A stretch of 13,406 nucleotides of DNA from Candidatus Bathyarchaeota archaeon (GTDB lineage Archaea; Thermoproteota; Bathyarchaeia; TCS64), in contig VGJH01000012.1 in the NCBI GenBank assembly GCA_016867505.1, forward strand, positions 1-13,406. The letters are read 5' to 3'. Shown here piece after piece: positions 1-6,914 of the stretch. Both the position numbers and the translations under genes were made by a program. The notes beneath the pieces are model-generated. The model worked only from the letters and a program-made list of their open reading frames with translations, had not been told where the DNA came from and did no database searches. Positions within the stretch are counted from its first letter, which is position 1; each line of letters opens with the position of its first letter.

Positions 1-192
1 TCAATCCTTCTCAAGATTTAAATTTTGTTAGATTAATATTGATTCCTAATTTCAAGTATTTTTTAAAATTGATAAAACGTAACATTTATAGATTTTCGAT
101 ATTTATTTACTGTCACTTCTTATCAATATCTTTTTGCTATATGTATCAGTATTTTTGCTATTCTTTTATTTACTGATAATATTCATTGAGAT

Positions 193-1248
193 ATGGTTCA
201 CATTCTAGATGATGCTGAATGGTGCGATTCACTTGATCGAAAAGGCTATTTTAAGTCTCTCACACTTTTTCCGGAAGAATGCATTGAGGGCTTAAGTCTC
301 AGCGAGTTTCTTAAGATTGATCATTTAAAAGCAGCTTCTTTCAATTCAATTATACTGATTGGATCAAACGAATCAGCAGTTGCTGGATTTATTTTAAGAG
401 ACTGGTTACTAAACGAATCACATGTACCTATTTATGTATCGAGAGATAGTGAGTTACCTATTTTTGTTGATGATAAATGTCTAGTTATTGCTTTAAGTAA
501 TACTGGGGACACATTTGAGACTCTGAATGCATTTAATGAAGCTGTGAACCGAAAATGTAACTCAATCGTAATTGCATCTGGTGGAGAACTTCTTCAATTA
601 GCCAGTGACTATGGATATCCTTATGTGAAATTACCAGGAAACATAAATAATTCTGAAAGCTTGCCTTACCAATTATTCACTTTAGCTACTATAGTTAAAA
701 AACTAGGATTATTAAAAGAAAAAATTTGGGAGCTTGATGAATCAATTAGAATATTAGAAGAAATCCGCTCTGAAGCAATGGGCAATTTTAATCGAAATTT
801 TATAAAGAAATTAGCTGTCGAGCTTGAAGGTTATACTCCATTAATCTATGGGCCACAACTTTATAGGAGCATAATTAGAAGGATGTGTTCCGAATTTAAT
901 CTCAACTCAAAACTTTTATCTTCTTCAGGATTTTTCCCAGAATACGTTAAAAACGGTATAATGGTCATGGAATCCTCTAATGATAATTTAAAAAGAATAG
1001 GTTTAATCATTATTAGAGATGCTGAACAAGAAAAAACTTATTTAAAAAACCTTGTAGGACTTATGGTTTTAGCGAATGAGAGATTGGGGAAAGTCGTGGA
1101 AATTGAATCACGTGGGAAAGGACGATTATCCCGTATGTTATCCATGTTATATATTGGTGAATTTCTCAGTTACTACCTAGCAATGTTATACGGGAAAGAT
1201 CCCTCTAGTATAGAAACTGTTAGAGCTCTTGAAATTTATAACCAATAA
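193..1248 (+). CDS. SIS-domain protein of the bifunctional PGI/PMI family, probably catalytically degenerate
   Basis: The 351-residue protein has two SIS (sugar isomerase) halves. The first is residues 50-170: strand SIILIGS, strand CLVIALSNTGDTFETL at 96-111 matching the family SxSGNTEET phosphate loop, IVIASGG at 125-131 and LPY at 157-159. The second is about 200-350 and ends in the family-like YLAMLYGKDP. This order matches archaeal phosphoglucose/phosphomannose isomerase (about 300-330 residues), which interconverts glucose-6-P or mannose-6-P and fructose-6-P. The residues expected for catalysis appear replaced: the Glu of the FNENxK motif is Leu237, the His 16 residues later (PExNHNE) is Lys253, the Arg before ALPY is Ser154, and the late Lys (LK) is Glu347. 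The glycine-rich GMGGSG loop reads GSNESA (57-62). The fold call is firm. Activity is doubtful, so a sugar-phosphate sensor or altered-specificity enzyme is possible. No strong ribosome binding site precedes ATG 193. A T-rich TATA-like stretch at 164-172 would fit a nearly leaderless transcript. Confidence 0.8.
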   Translation: MVHILDDAEWCDSLDRKGYFKSLTLFPEECIEGLSLSEFLKIDHLKAASFNSIILIGSNESAVAGFILRDWLLNESHVPIYVSRDSELPIFVDDKCLVIALSNTGDTFETLNAFNEAVNRKCNSIVIASGGELLQLASDYGYPYVKLPGNINNSESLPYQLFTLATIVKKLGLLKEKIWELDESIRILEEIRSEAMGNFNRNFIKKLAVELEGYTPLIYGPQLYRSIIRRMCSEFNLNSKLLSSSGFFPEYVKNGIMVMESSNDNLKRIGLIIIRDAEQEKTYLKNLVGLMVLANERLGKVVEIESRGKGRLSRMLSMLYIGEFLSYYLAMLYGKDPSSIETVRALEIYNQ

Positions 1249-1259
1249 AAAATTTATTT

Positions 1260-1487
1260 TTAGGATTTAGAAATTTTTTCCATAAGCCATTCCATTTGGA
1301 GTATAGTTGTGTCGCGATTATTTGAATTGTTGGGAATTAATCCTAAATCATCTACATCGAAAACTTCACCACAATCTATGCAAACATAGTTTTCAACATC
1401 ATACATTTTTCTATGTTTTAGATTGCCTCCACATAACATACATACATTTACGGGATTTTCATATAATGATCTTTGCTTTTTACCCAT
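1260..1487 (-). CDS. Small zinc-ribbon protein
   Basis: A 75-residue protein with two CxxC knuckles, C16/C19 (CMLCGG) and C36/C39 (CIDCGEVFD), spaced 16 residues apart. This is a typical treble-clef or zinc-ribbon metal site. An acidic stretch (FDVDD) follows, then a C-terminal segment with a helix-like end. The N-terminus is basic (MGKKQR). I chose ATG at 1487; an in-frame TTG at 1496 would add three residues but lies inside a palindrome. It is convergent with the SIS gene, with only 11 bases between the two stops. Such proteins often bind nucleic acid or serve as small regulators, but no specific function is visible. Confidence 0.7.
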   Translation of the reverse strand: MGKKQRSLYENPVNVCMLCGGNLKHRKMYDVENYVCIDCGEVFDVDDLGLIPNNSNNRDTTILQMEWLMEKISKS

Positions 1488-1490
1488 TTT

Positions 1491-1507
1491 TACCAAAAAT
1501 TTTGGTA
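1491..1507. promoter_or_regulatory. Perfect 17-bp palindrome at the zinc-ribbon gene start (candidate operator)
   Basis: TACCAAAA-A-TTTTGGTA is an exact inverted repeat of two 8-base arms around a single central A. It ends 3 bases before the ATG at 1487 of the minus-strand zinc-ribbon gene. A TATA-like stretch (TTTAATA on the minus strand, about 1515-1522) lies just beyond it, so the palindrome would cover the transcription start. That position is typical for archaeal repressor operators. Confidence 0.5.
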
Positions 1508-1690
1508 TCCTTCATATTAAAGGAGATTATGGAATAGGACTCTAGATTAATAATCGATGCTCTATTAAAAAGTAATTAGTGATCCATAAAGCACAAATAT
1601 TAAAAATATTATTTAATTCGATATATTGAAAGAAATAATAGTATAAAATAATTAATAAAAAAATGATTATAAATTAATAAAATGGATTAT

Positions 1691-1723
1691 AGATTCAGAA
1701 TCTGCTTCAGGAATACAGATTCT
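1691..1723. promoter_or_regulatory. Overlapping inverted repeats upstream of the wHTH regulator (candidate operator)
   Basis: AGATTC-A-GAATCT (1691-1703) is a perfect 13-bp palindrome. Its right part, AGAATCTG (1697-1704), pairs again with CAGATTCT (1716-1723). The hexamer AGATTC or its complement therefore occurs three times within 33 bases. The array ends about 15 bases upstream of the TATA-like TTATAAAAA (1738-1746) that serves the regulator gene. Autoregulation is inferred. Confidence 0.45.
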
Positions 1724-1737
1724 TAAAATTATTAAGG

Positions 1738-1746
1738 TTATAAAAA
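1738..1746 (+). promoter_or_regulatory. TATA box of the wHTH regulator gene
   Basis: TTATAAAAA matches the archaeal TATA consensus and is preceded by purine-rich AAGG. A transcript would start near 1765-1770. That leaves a short leader containing AGGTGA (1773-1778), four bases before ATG 1783. Confidence 0.5.
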
Positions 1747-1782
1747 GCAATGTCATGATATTTCCAGTACTTAGGTGACTCG

Positions 1783-2724
1783 ATGCAGGTATCTAATCTA
1801 TCAAAGTCATTTAGTGATGTTGACTATAATTCATTATGTGAATGCTCAGATCTATTTACTGTATTTTCCAACATTGATGCATTAAGGATATTTATGTATG
1901 CTGAGAAAGGAATCACCAACTCAACACAAGCAATAAAAGAGCTGAATTTAACACCTAAAAGATATTATTCACGGCTTAAAGAGATTCTTGATTGTGGATT
2001 ATTAACCAAAAATGATGAAGGCTATGTTTACACTCCAATTGGTGAAGTCGTTGCTAAGATGGGATTAACTCTTATTGAAGTGATGAGGAATAAAGATAAA
2101 ATAGAGTTAATAATGAATCTGTCTGGGTCATCAGTTTTATCTAGTGATGAAAGGAATAAAGTTAACAACTTTTTACTAGAGAACTTTGAGGTTGGCCAAG
2201 TTATTGCACCGATGATTAATGGGCCAATGCATTCTAAAATGGAAAGGATCTCAACCTATGATGAATTAGTTAAAAGGATTTGTGACGAAATTAATATCTG
2301 TAAGAAGAACATGTACTTTGCTTCACAATACTTTGACCCAATAGTCAGTGACAAAGCTGTTGACGTTATGAACAGGGGAGTTCCTGCTAAGGTTATGATG
2401 TCTAAAAAAACCATGTCTAGGAAGTTAACCAAACTTCGAATGTTGCTTGCACCACAATCAGTATTAAAAATGCTTGATAACATGAGGAAAAACCCAGACT
2501 TAGCTAACTTCTACCGAGAAGTTGACTTCCCCTTCAGTTTCCTAATTCTAGATGAAGAAAAATGCTTCTTTGAACTACCAAATATAATCGACGGTGAATT
2601 TACAATAGCTTTCTTTATTATTGATAAAAATATTTCTCAAAGGTTCATCACGTTATTCAATAACTTGTTTGATTCTGCTGATATGGGAACATTAGAAATA
2701 ATTAATTTATTAAAGAATCTTTAA
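1783..2724 (+). CDS. Winged-helix transcriptional regulator with PLD-like sensor domain
   Basis: A 313-residue protein. Residues 24-92 form an ArsR/TrmB-style winged helix: the helix LFTVFSNIDALRIFMYA, a turn and recognition helix (TNSTQAIKELNLTPKRYYSRLKEIL), and a wing (GLLTKNDEGYVYTPIGEVVAK). Residues about 155-297 look like the phospholipase-D-like effector domain seen in many archaeal regulators (YDELVKRI, MYFASQYFDP, AVDVMNRGVPAKVMMS, PFSFLILDEEKCFFELPN). No HKD catalytic motif is visible, so this half probably senses a ligand. The start is firm: AGGTGA lies four bases before the ATG. Inverted repeats upstream of its TATA box suggest autoregulation. The target genes are unknown; the plus-strand membrane protein that follows is one candidate. 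Confidence 0.8.
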   Translation: MQVSNLSKSFSDVDYNSLCECSDLFTVFSNIDALRIFMYAEKGITNSTQAIKELNLTPKRYYSRLKEILDCGLLTKNDEGYVYTPIGEVVAKMGLTLIEVMRNKDKIELIMNLSGSSVLSSDERNKVNNFLLENFEVGQVIAPMINGPMHSKMERISTYDELVKRICDEINICKKNMYFASQYFDPIVSDKAVDVMNRGVPAKVMMSKKTMSRKLTKLRMLLAPQSVLKMLDNMRKNPDLANFYREVDFPFSFLILDEEKCFFELPNIIDGEFTIAFFIIDKNISQRFITLFNNLFDSADMGTLEIINLLKNL

Positions 2725-2816
2725 TTTCAATATTTATATAACTATAAACATTATTTTTAATGAATTATTAATCCATTTTATTTTTAAGGGTTCAAATTAT
2801 TAGTATTTCGAAATAT

Positions 2817-3236
2817 ATGAGTGATACATTAGTAGGAGATTCAATTAAAGATGTGATGAATATGGAACATGAAAAAATAACAAAAATGAATGTAGCGGGG
2901 AACTCTATGAATGGGATTGCACGTGCTTATACAATTGCATACTCGTGTTGTTATATCCTTAGTCCTTTTTTTGGCCTACAACTCACCATGTGGGGCTCAA
3001 TAGTATCAGCGATTCTTCTAATTGGTATAGGAGTAAGCCTGCTTGCAGCAATATTTACTAGGAACAAGTTTTTGTTACTCATTTTAGGTGTTGTTGAAGC
3101 CGCTGGTTGTGTAGCTCATTTCCTTCATGTGATTCCATGGGCGCCAGCTTTCTCAGACACTGCTTACATTATTATGAGCTTATTAGATCTTACTCAGTCT
3201 TTGCTGCTTTTTATCCTCATTCAATGGAATGAGTAA
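2817..3236 (+). CDS. Four-helix membrane protein of unknown function
   Basis: A 139-residue protein. A polar N-terminal 30 residues is followed by hydrophobic segments at about 34-53, 59-79, 84-104 and 114-135. Loops are short and the end is charged (QWNE). A distinctive stretch AHFLHVIPW (100-108) carries two histidines between helices 3 and 4. The charged loop TRNK (81-84) separates helices 2 and 3. I do not recognise the family; small DoxX-like or DUF-type four-helix proteins look similar in outline. A TATA-like TTTATATAA (2733-2741) lies about 80 bases upstream, and no clear ribosome binding site precedes ATG 2817, so the start could be a later ATG (Met14 or Met16). It lies 92 bases after the regulator gene and converges with the DUF4382-like gene. 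Confidence 0.6.
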   Translation: MSDTLVGDSIKDVMNMEHEKITKMNVAGNSMNGIARAYTIAYSCCYILSPFFGLQLTMWGSIVSAILLIGIGVSLLAAIFTRNKFLLLILGVVEAAGCVAHFLHVIPWAPAFSDTAYIIMSLLDLTQSLLLFILIQWNE

Positions 3237-3315
3237 TTAATCATTCAAAAAATTATTTTTTTAATATTAATTCAATAGAAGCTATTTTTTATAATAAAAT
3301 TTTATTTTTTAAAAA
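3237..3315. terminator. T-rich convergent intergenic region, probable two-way termination
   Basis: The gap between two convergent genes contains T7 (3256-3262) and T6 (3285-3290) for the plus strand. A 14-bp AT palindrome, AATAAAA/TTTTATT (3293-3306), and A-runs would serve the minus strand. Archaeal transcription commonly ends at such T-tracts without a GC hairpin. Confidence 0.45.
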
Positions 3316-3771
3316 TTAAGATTCTGATGTAGCTTTAGCTGCTGGGACAACTTTGTACCCATTTTGGTGAGGGACAATGTTAGGTGTAATGTCGATTAGC
3401 ACACTTGTAGTTTGTCCAGACACAATCTTCACACCCCCTTGTAGTATTGAGATGGTTATTTTACCGCTCTCAACCGGTGCAGTGTAGTTAATTCCATTTA
3501 CAGTTACCCTGCATTCAAGGATCTCAAAACGTAAAAGATTATATGTCCCTGGCTGCAATGCGCCAGTTCCAAGGGTTTTAGATGTGTTTAAAACAGTTTT
3601 CAGATCTAACCAACCATCACTTCTAACAACATTGTACCAGCCAGTTTCGTTACCATCATCTGAACGGTGAACGGAGATGTTACTATAATGTATAAAAACA
3701 TTAGACGCATCACCCCACTCCTTCGGAGGGTCAGTGATTTCGATTGATAAGAAACCACTAGCATTAATCAC
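3316..3771 (-). CDS. DUF4382-like extracellular domain protein, N-terminus out of frame
   Basis: The open frame gives 151 residues from GTG 3771. The pattern GFLSIEITDPP, then a GWYNVV strand, DLKTVL, LQPGTYNLLRFEI, VNGINYTAPVESGKITI and a final TSVLIDITPN matches DUF4382. That is a beta-sandwich domain of secreted or lipid-anchored prokaryotic proteins, thought to bind carbohydrate. Five N-x-S/T sequons (for example NIS, NET, NTS, NYT) fit an exported archaeal glycoprotein. GTG 3771 is probably not the real start: a signal peptide (3771-3839) sits just upstream, shifted by one base. It is the last gene of the minus-strand envelope cluster. It is either a frameshifted gene, a pseudogene in early decay, or a sequence error. 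Confidence 0.65.
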   Translation of the reverse strand: MINASGFLSIEITDPPKEWGDASNVFIHYSNISVHRSDDGNETGWYNVVRSDGWLDLKTVLNTSKTLGTGALQPGTYNLLRFEILECRVTVNGINYTAPVESGKITISILQGGVKIVSGQTTSVLIDITPNIVPHQNGYKVVPAAKATSES

Positions 3772-3839
3772 GAAAGCATAGTACCTGCTCCAACAATTAT
3801 GGCAATCAAAGAACCAGCTAAAATTAGCCTAGGATTCAT
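3768..3839 (-). pseudogene. Signal-peptide exon-like fragment, frameshifted from the DUF4382-like gene
   Basis: From ATG 3839 the minus strand reads a basic start (MNPR), a hydrophobic core LILAGSLIAIIVGAG and TMLS, then stops at TGA 3770-3768. That is a textbook export signal lacking a mature protein. The frame of the DUF4382-like domain begins exactly here, one base off, at the sequence CTTTCGTGATT. One extra base in the CTTTC stretch would join them into a protein of about 175 residues. No ribosome binding site of the AGGTGA type is visible upstream. Confidence 0.6.
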
Positions 3840-3921
3840 TTTCAGTCATTAAGAAACATTGTAGGCGATGAATTAAAGGAATAGGATGGAACAGTTTGAA
3901 ACACATCGATTAACATATCTT

Positions 3922-3957
3922 AAATTATTTGTAACACGAACAATATTCAAATAATTT
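3922..3957. repeat. Perfect 10-bp inverted repeat between two minus-strand genes
   Basis: AAATTATTTG (3922-3931) and CAAATAATTT (3948-3957) are exact reverse complements separated by 16 bases. The repeat begins 15 bases after the stop of the DUF4184-like gene. It lies about 83 bases upstream of the DUF4382-like signal peptide. It could be a weak terminator hairpin or an operator. On the plus strand it runs into T-rich sequence to 3960. Confidence 0.4.
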
Positions 3958-3971
3958 TTTAGGAAAAGAAG

Positions 3972-4496
3972 TTATTCATAATTGGTTCTAGTTTTAAACC
4001 CGTTTCTCCACCATAACTGTATTGAGTAGCCACTTAACAGCAGAGTTGCTAAAGTGACTAAAATGCTTGTTTGACTTAGCCAGAATGGGTTAACAGTCGT
4101 TAAAGGGTAGAATAAGAATGGGGAAGATTCATGCGTCCACATATCAAGGAAAAGATGTGAAACACCTCCAACAACGCAGTTAACAAAAATGTGTTTGAAT
4201 GAAAGGTCGATGCTCTTTGGGTTTAAACGAAGTTTATCATAGGTTTTCTTCATCTCCCCATTAGTTCTCTTGAATAAGTAGTAGAAGATTATGCTAAGGA
4301 AAAGTGGGTAAATTGTCAAGACTATTAGGTAACTGTGTATGATACCATGACTAATGGGGTATCCAAGGATAAACCCGAAAACCATCTCTAAATCAACAAA
4401 GGTTGAGGCAATTAAGAGGGTTAAAGCATCAAACCTGCTAGGGCTTTTCAAGTGAAGTGGGAGTATTACTAAAAAATGAAGGGGGTTTGCAGGCAT
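3972..4496 (-). CDS. DUF4184/YdjM-like membrane protein (putative metal-dependent hydrolase)
   Basis: A 174-residue integral membrane protein. It begins MPANPLH, matching the MPxTPxH-type start of DUF4184 and YdjM-like proteins, so I prefer ATG 4496 to the GTG at 4505. GTGAG lies a few bases before this ATG. Potential metal ligands are H7, D35/E37 (STFVDLE), H50 and H54 (SHGIIHSYL), and H114, D118 and H122 (GGVSHLFLDMWTH). Hydrophobic segments are at about 25-45, 55-75, 103-118 and 140-160. The stop of the upstream membrane gene is 14 bases away, so the two are very likely translated from one mRNA. The family is annotated as membrane-bound hydrolase by motif only, and the substrate is unknown. 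Confidence 0.65.
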   Translation of the reverse strand: MPANPLHFLVILPLHLKSPSRFDALTLLIASTFVDLEMVFGFILGYPISHGIIHSYLIVLTIYPLFLSIIFYYLFKRTNGEMKKTYDKLRLNPKSIDLSFKHIFVNCVVGGVSHLFLDMWTHESSPFLFYPLTTVNPFWLSQTSILVTLATLLLSGYSIQLWWRNGFKTRTNYE

Positions 4497-4510
4497 TATT
4501 CTCACTCATT

Positions 4511-5224
4511 TTAATCCAGATGATCAATAACTAGCTTTTCATATACCCAACTTGAAATTATTGAACCTATTATTGCACCCATGATCATGTCCTTAATTGA
4601 ATCTATGGGAAAATTATAATATGTTGCTGAAGGGTTATGGTACACGTCGATTGTCTCACCTATCTCCCAAAGTAGGGCAACCATAGTTAGTATGGCGAAG
4701 ACAATAAACCATCCGTCTTCTCTCTCCCATCCAAAATATCTTTCAAGAGCAAATGGAGCGATTAATGCTCCCAATAAGGTTGGTGATAATATATGAGTCC
4801 AAGTGTCAACATATCCCGGCGCATTCAGAACTGGGTTCCAGTACCAATCATAGTATTGGGCACAATTCTGAATTGAGATCGTTGCTAAACCAAGAACAGA
4901 TAATATAATCAGATAATCCCTGTTTACGACAGTAAAAGCTTTTATTTTTTTGTTTGAATGCGTATAAAGGTAAATATGCAATAAAATTAAGAGGTATGTT
5001 GGAAGAAACACCCAAGCAATTTTAGCACCTGGTCCAGTGTTTAATGTTAGAAAAGCATCTATTGAGTGATTGAAAATAAAATCAAGGTACATCTGGAGGT
5101 AATTTGGTGTCTTTTCCCATGTCGATGTTGGGAAAGTGAAGTACCAGATTACTAAGAGGAGAGCTATGAAACCAAATAATAGAAATGGTGGAACCCATCT
5201 CCTCCTAAGAAATTTTAAAGCCAT
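4511..5224 (-). CDS. Six-helix integral membrane protein, DUF2238/VanZ-like in outline
   Basis: A 237-residue protein from ATG 5224, with GGAG about 11 bases upstream. An in-frame TTG at 5242 overlaps that ribosome binding site, so I rejected it. Hydrophobic segments are at about 11-30, 67-87, 102-120, 144-160, 172-189 and 210-229. Charged residues sit near or within the later helices: D140/H144 (DTWTHIL), WEIGE (186-190), and D208 and D212 (PIDSIKDMIMGAIIG). That WExxE followed by DxxxDMxxGxxG layout resembles DUF2238 (YjdF-like) and VanZ-like membrane proteins, but the match is by eye and weak. It is followed at 14 bases by the DUF4184-like gene, so the two probably act together in the membrane. 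Confidence 0.6.
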   Translation of the reverse strand: MALKFLRRRWVPPFLLFGFIALLLVIWYFTFPTSTWEKTPNYLQMYLDFIFNHSIDAFLTLNTGPGAKIAWVFLPTYLLILLHIYLYTHSNKKIKAFTVVNRDYLIILSVLGLATISIQNCAQYYDWYWNPVLNAPGYVDTWTHILSPTLLGALIAPFALERYFGWEREDGWFIVFAILTMVALLWEIGETIDVYHNPSATYYNFPIDSIKDMIMGAIIGSIISSWVYEKLVIDHLD

Positions 5225-5280
5225 TATACCCTTTATCTCCAAATGTTTTTTCTTGCTTTAAGATGTATTTAAGTTAAATT

Positions 5281-5330
5281 ATGTTTTTTTAAAATAAAAA
5301 TTAGTAAAAGTTATTATAAGAAAAAATTAA
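5281..5330 (-). terminator. T-rich terminator after the secreted-protein gene
   Basis: On the minus strand the stop at 5331 is followed by T6 (5326-5321) and by further T-tracts toward 5281 (TTTTTATTTT). This is an archaeal-type termination signal. A TATA-like TTAAATA for the next gene follows at about 5271-5265. Confidence 0.4.
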
Positions 5331-6758
5331 CTACTTTTTCCTTAGAAGAATTATCGTGATTATTGCTATCGCTCCTAATGCTGTTAAGGGTACTATTATT
5401 TCGTTAAAGTTTGATTTATTTTCGATTGGTGGAATATATGCTGTGTATACTGGATCATGCATTACCTTGTATCCCTCATAAGTTGGGTACGAGGTTATGT
5501 ACAGGTAATCAGATTTCGAGATGTCGAAGAACGATGAGACGTTACTCCAGTATTGGTCGGGGGTGATTCGTTTAACCATTAGATTCATGATTTTAAGTAA
5601 AGAGGTTTGTATCTCAACCACTGGGTTCTTTGCATATTTCTCTACTAATTCTGTCCTAGTGATTGAGTCGTATTGTGAAGGTGTTGATGTTTTATAGAGT
5701 TTGTAACTGATCTTTGAACCAAAATCTATGCTGTAGACTTTGGCTCCATTGCTTACTTTTGTTTCAATTATTCCTTTACTTACATCTATTCCAGCTTGAG
5801 AAGCGGGTTTACCACTTGAGCTGCTTGTGAGTGTCTGGTTCGCTACATAATTTCTTTGTACAAGAACTATACTCATTTTGATGCCATTATTCTTGAGGAA
5901 AGTATGGACTGTCTCAGATGAGACCTTCGTTTTGCCCCAGAGGAAACAACCAGTATCATTATAATGGTAAAGTGTTGGGAAGAGACCAACCCATGTGAAA
6001 CCCCAAAGGTTCCTGATTTCACCAATGTTGTAGGTTAAAAATAGTTTTGCTTCACCATTCACTGTATCAAAAACTAGTTTATAGTTGAAGCTGATTTCAT
6101 CATAAACGCAGAAATTTACTGGAATCTTGCTGTAATCTGGTGAACCACTCTTTGTCACTAATTTCCACCAGATTGCAGTCATATTGTAATAGCTCATGCC
6201 CCACGACCATCCCTTCTTGTCCTGTGTCGCGGTTAATGGCGTCACTTTTACTGAACCACTGAAGTGTGGAGCAATATTATTTCCAAAGAATTCAGTGAAG
6301 TCAGTGCCCATCGAGAATGAAGCCCATAGATTATCTCCTTCATCAGGTGAATTTGGGTAAATCGAGTTTTTGGTATCATTAAACGCAACCATCATCAAGA
6401 AGCTAGATGCACTTAAGGCCTCTAATCCTTCACGAGTCTTGAAACGTTCAACAAATGACTGTAAAGGTATTTGGAAAGAGGCTTTATCAATAGTTAATCC
6501 ACTAAAACCAGCATAAAGAAGTTTCACACCATAAATGTTAATGTAATTCAGCACTGTCTGAGAAGACCAATTAACTGGAGGCTGTATCCCACCGGTCTCA
6601 TTAATGTGGCTTCTAGCATATTCAATCAAGTCAATGGTTTTACTCCAACTCTCCTTCTCAAAATCAGCTGATGTAATATTATCAACTGCTGAAACATTGA
6701 AATTAGTAACAGATCCAAGCATTAAAAGAAGAATCAGATAAGAGATCAGCTTTTTCAT
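5331..6758 (-). CDS. Secreted, membrane-anchored glycoprotein of unknown family
   Basis: A 475-residue protein from ATG 6758, with GGTAGG directly before it; a TTG at 6773 would add five residues that do not look like a signal. Residues 1-24 form a signal peptide (MKK, then a Leu-rich core, ending VSA). Residues about 452-471 form a single C-terminal helix followed by the stop-transfer tail LRKK, so the bulk lies outside the cell. Nine N-x-S/T sequons (N27, N53, N63, N127, N192, N267, N307, N406, N447) suggest heavy N-glycosylation. The ectodomain is rich in Trp and Tyr (for example GWSWGMSYY at about 183-191 and NLWGFTWVGLFPTLYHY at 250-266), as in beta-rich binding domains. I do not recognise the family. 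It heads the minus-strand envelope cluster. Confidence 0.7.
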   Translation of the reverse strand: MKKLISYLILLLMLGSVTNFNVSAVDNITSADFEKESWSKTIDLIEYARSHINETGGIQPPVNWSSQTVLNYINIYGVKLLYAGFSGLTIDKASFQIPLQSFVERFKTREGLEALSASSFLMMVAFNDTKNSIYPNSPDEGDNLWASFSMGTDFTEFFGNNIAPHFSGSVKVTPLTATQDKKGWSWGMSYYNMTAIWWKLVTKSGSPDYSKIPVNFCVYDEISFNYKLVFDTVNGEAKLFLTYNIGEIRNLWGFTWVGLFPTLYHYNDTGCFLWGKTKVSSETVHTFLKNNGIKMSIVLVQRNYVANQTLTSSSSGKPASQAGIDVSKGIIETKVSNGAKVYSIDFGSKISYKLYKTSTPSQYDSITRTELVEKYAKNPVVEIQTSLLKIMNLMVKRITPDQYWSNVSSFFDISKSDYLYITSYPTYEGYKVMHDPVYTAYIPPIENKSNFNEIIVPLTALGAIAIITIILLRKK

Positions 6759-6838
6759 ACCTACCACTAACAAGATAATAAAGTAAATTTCAGTATTAAT
6801 TTTATGTATGTAACATCCAGTGCAACAAAGCTAAAACT

Positions 6839-6860
6839 GTGATACATAATATTTTATCAC
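6839..6860. repeat. Inverted repeat GTGATA / TATCAC
   Basis: GTGATA (6839-6844) and TATCAC (6855-6860) are exact reverse complements around a 10-base AT spacer. They lie about 80 bases upstream of the secreted-protein start on the minus strand, and upstream of the small plus-strand gene at 6975. This is the size and shape of a dimeric regulator site, but it may be chance in AT-rich DNA. Confidence 0.3.
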
Positions 6861-6914
6861 TTTATTTGGTGAATTTTCAAAGTTTTTTACTGTTTAAGGA
6901 AGTACTTTAGTAAA

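Noticed and set aside
1..192. Promoter or RNA element in the first 192 bases
   Set aside because: Very AT-rich with several TATA-like strings; nothing distinctive except a possible TATA stretch at 164-172.
1307..1537. Plus-strand frame opposite the small zinc-ribbon gene
   Set aside because: Its Cys/His-rich look comes from the opposite strand of the zinc-ribbon gene; the minus-strand reading has ordered CxxC knuckles.
1508..1782. Additional small gene or RNA in the AT-rich gap before the regulator
   Set aside because: No open frame with a start and ribosome binding site and no stable structure was seen beyond the inverted repeats and TATA box already listed.
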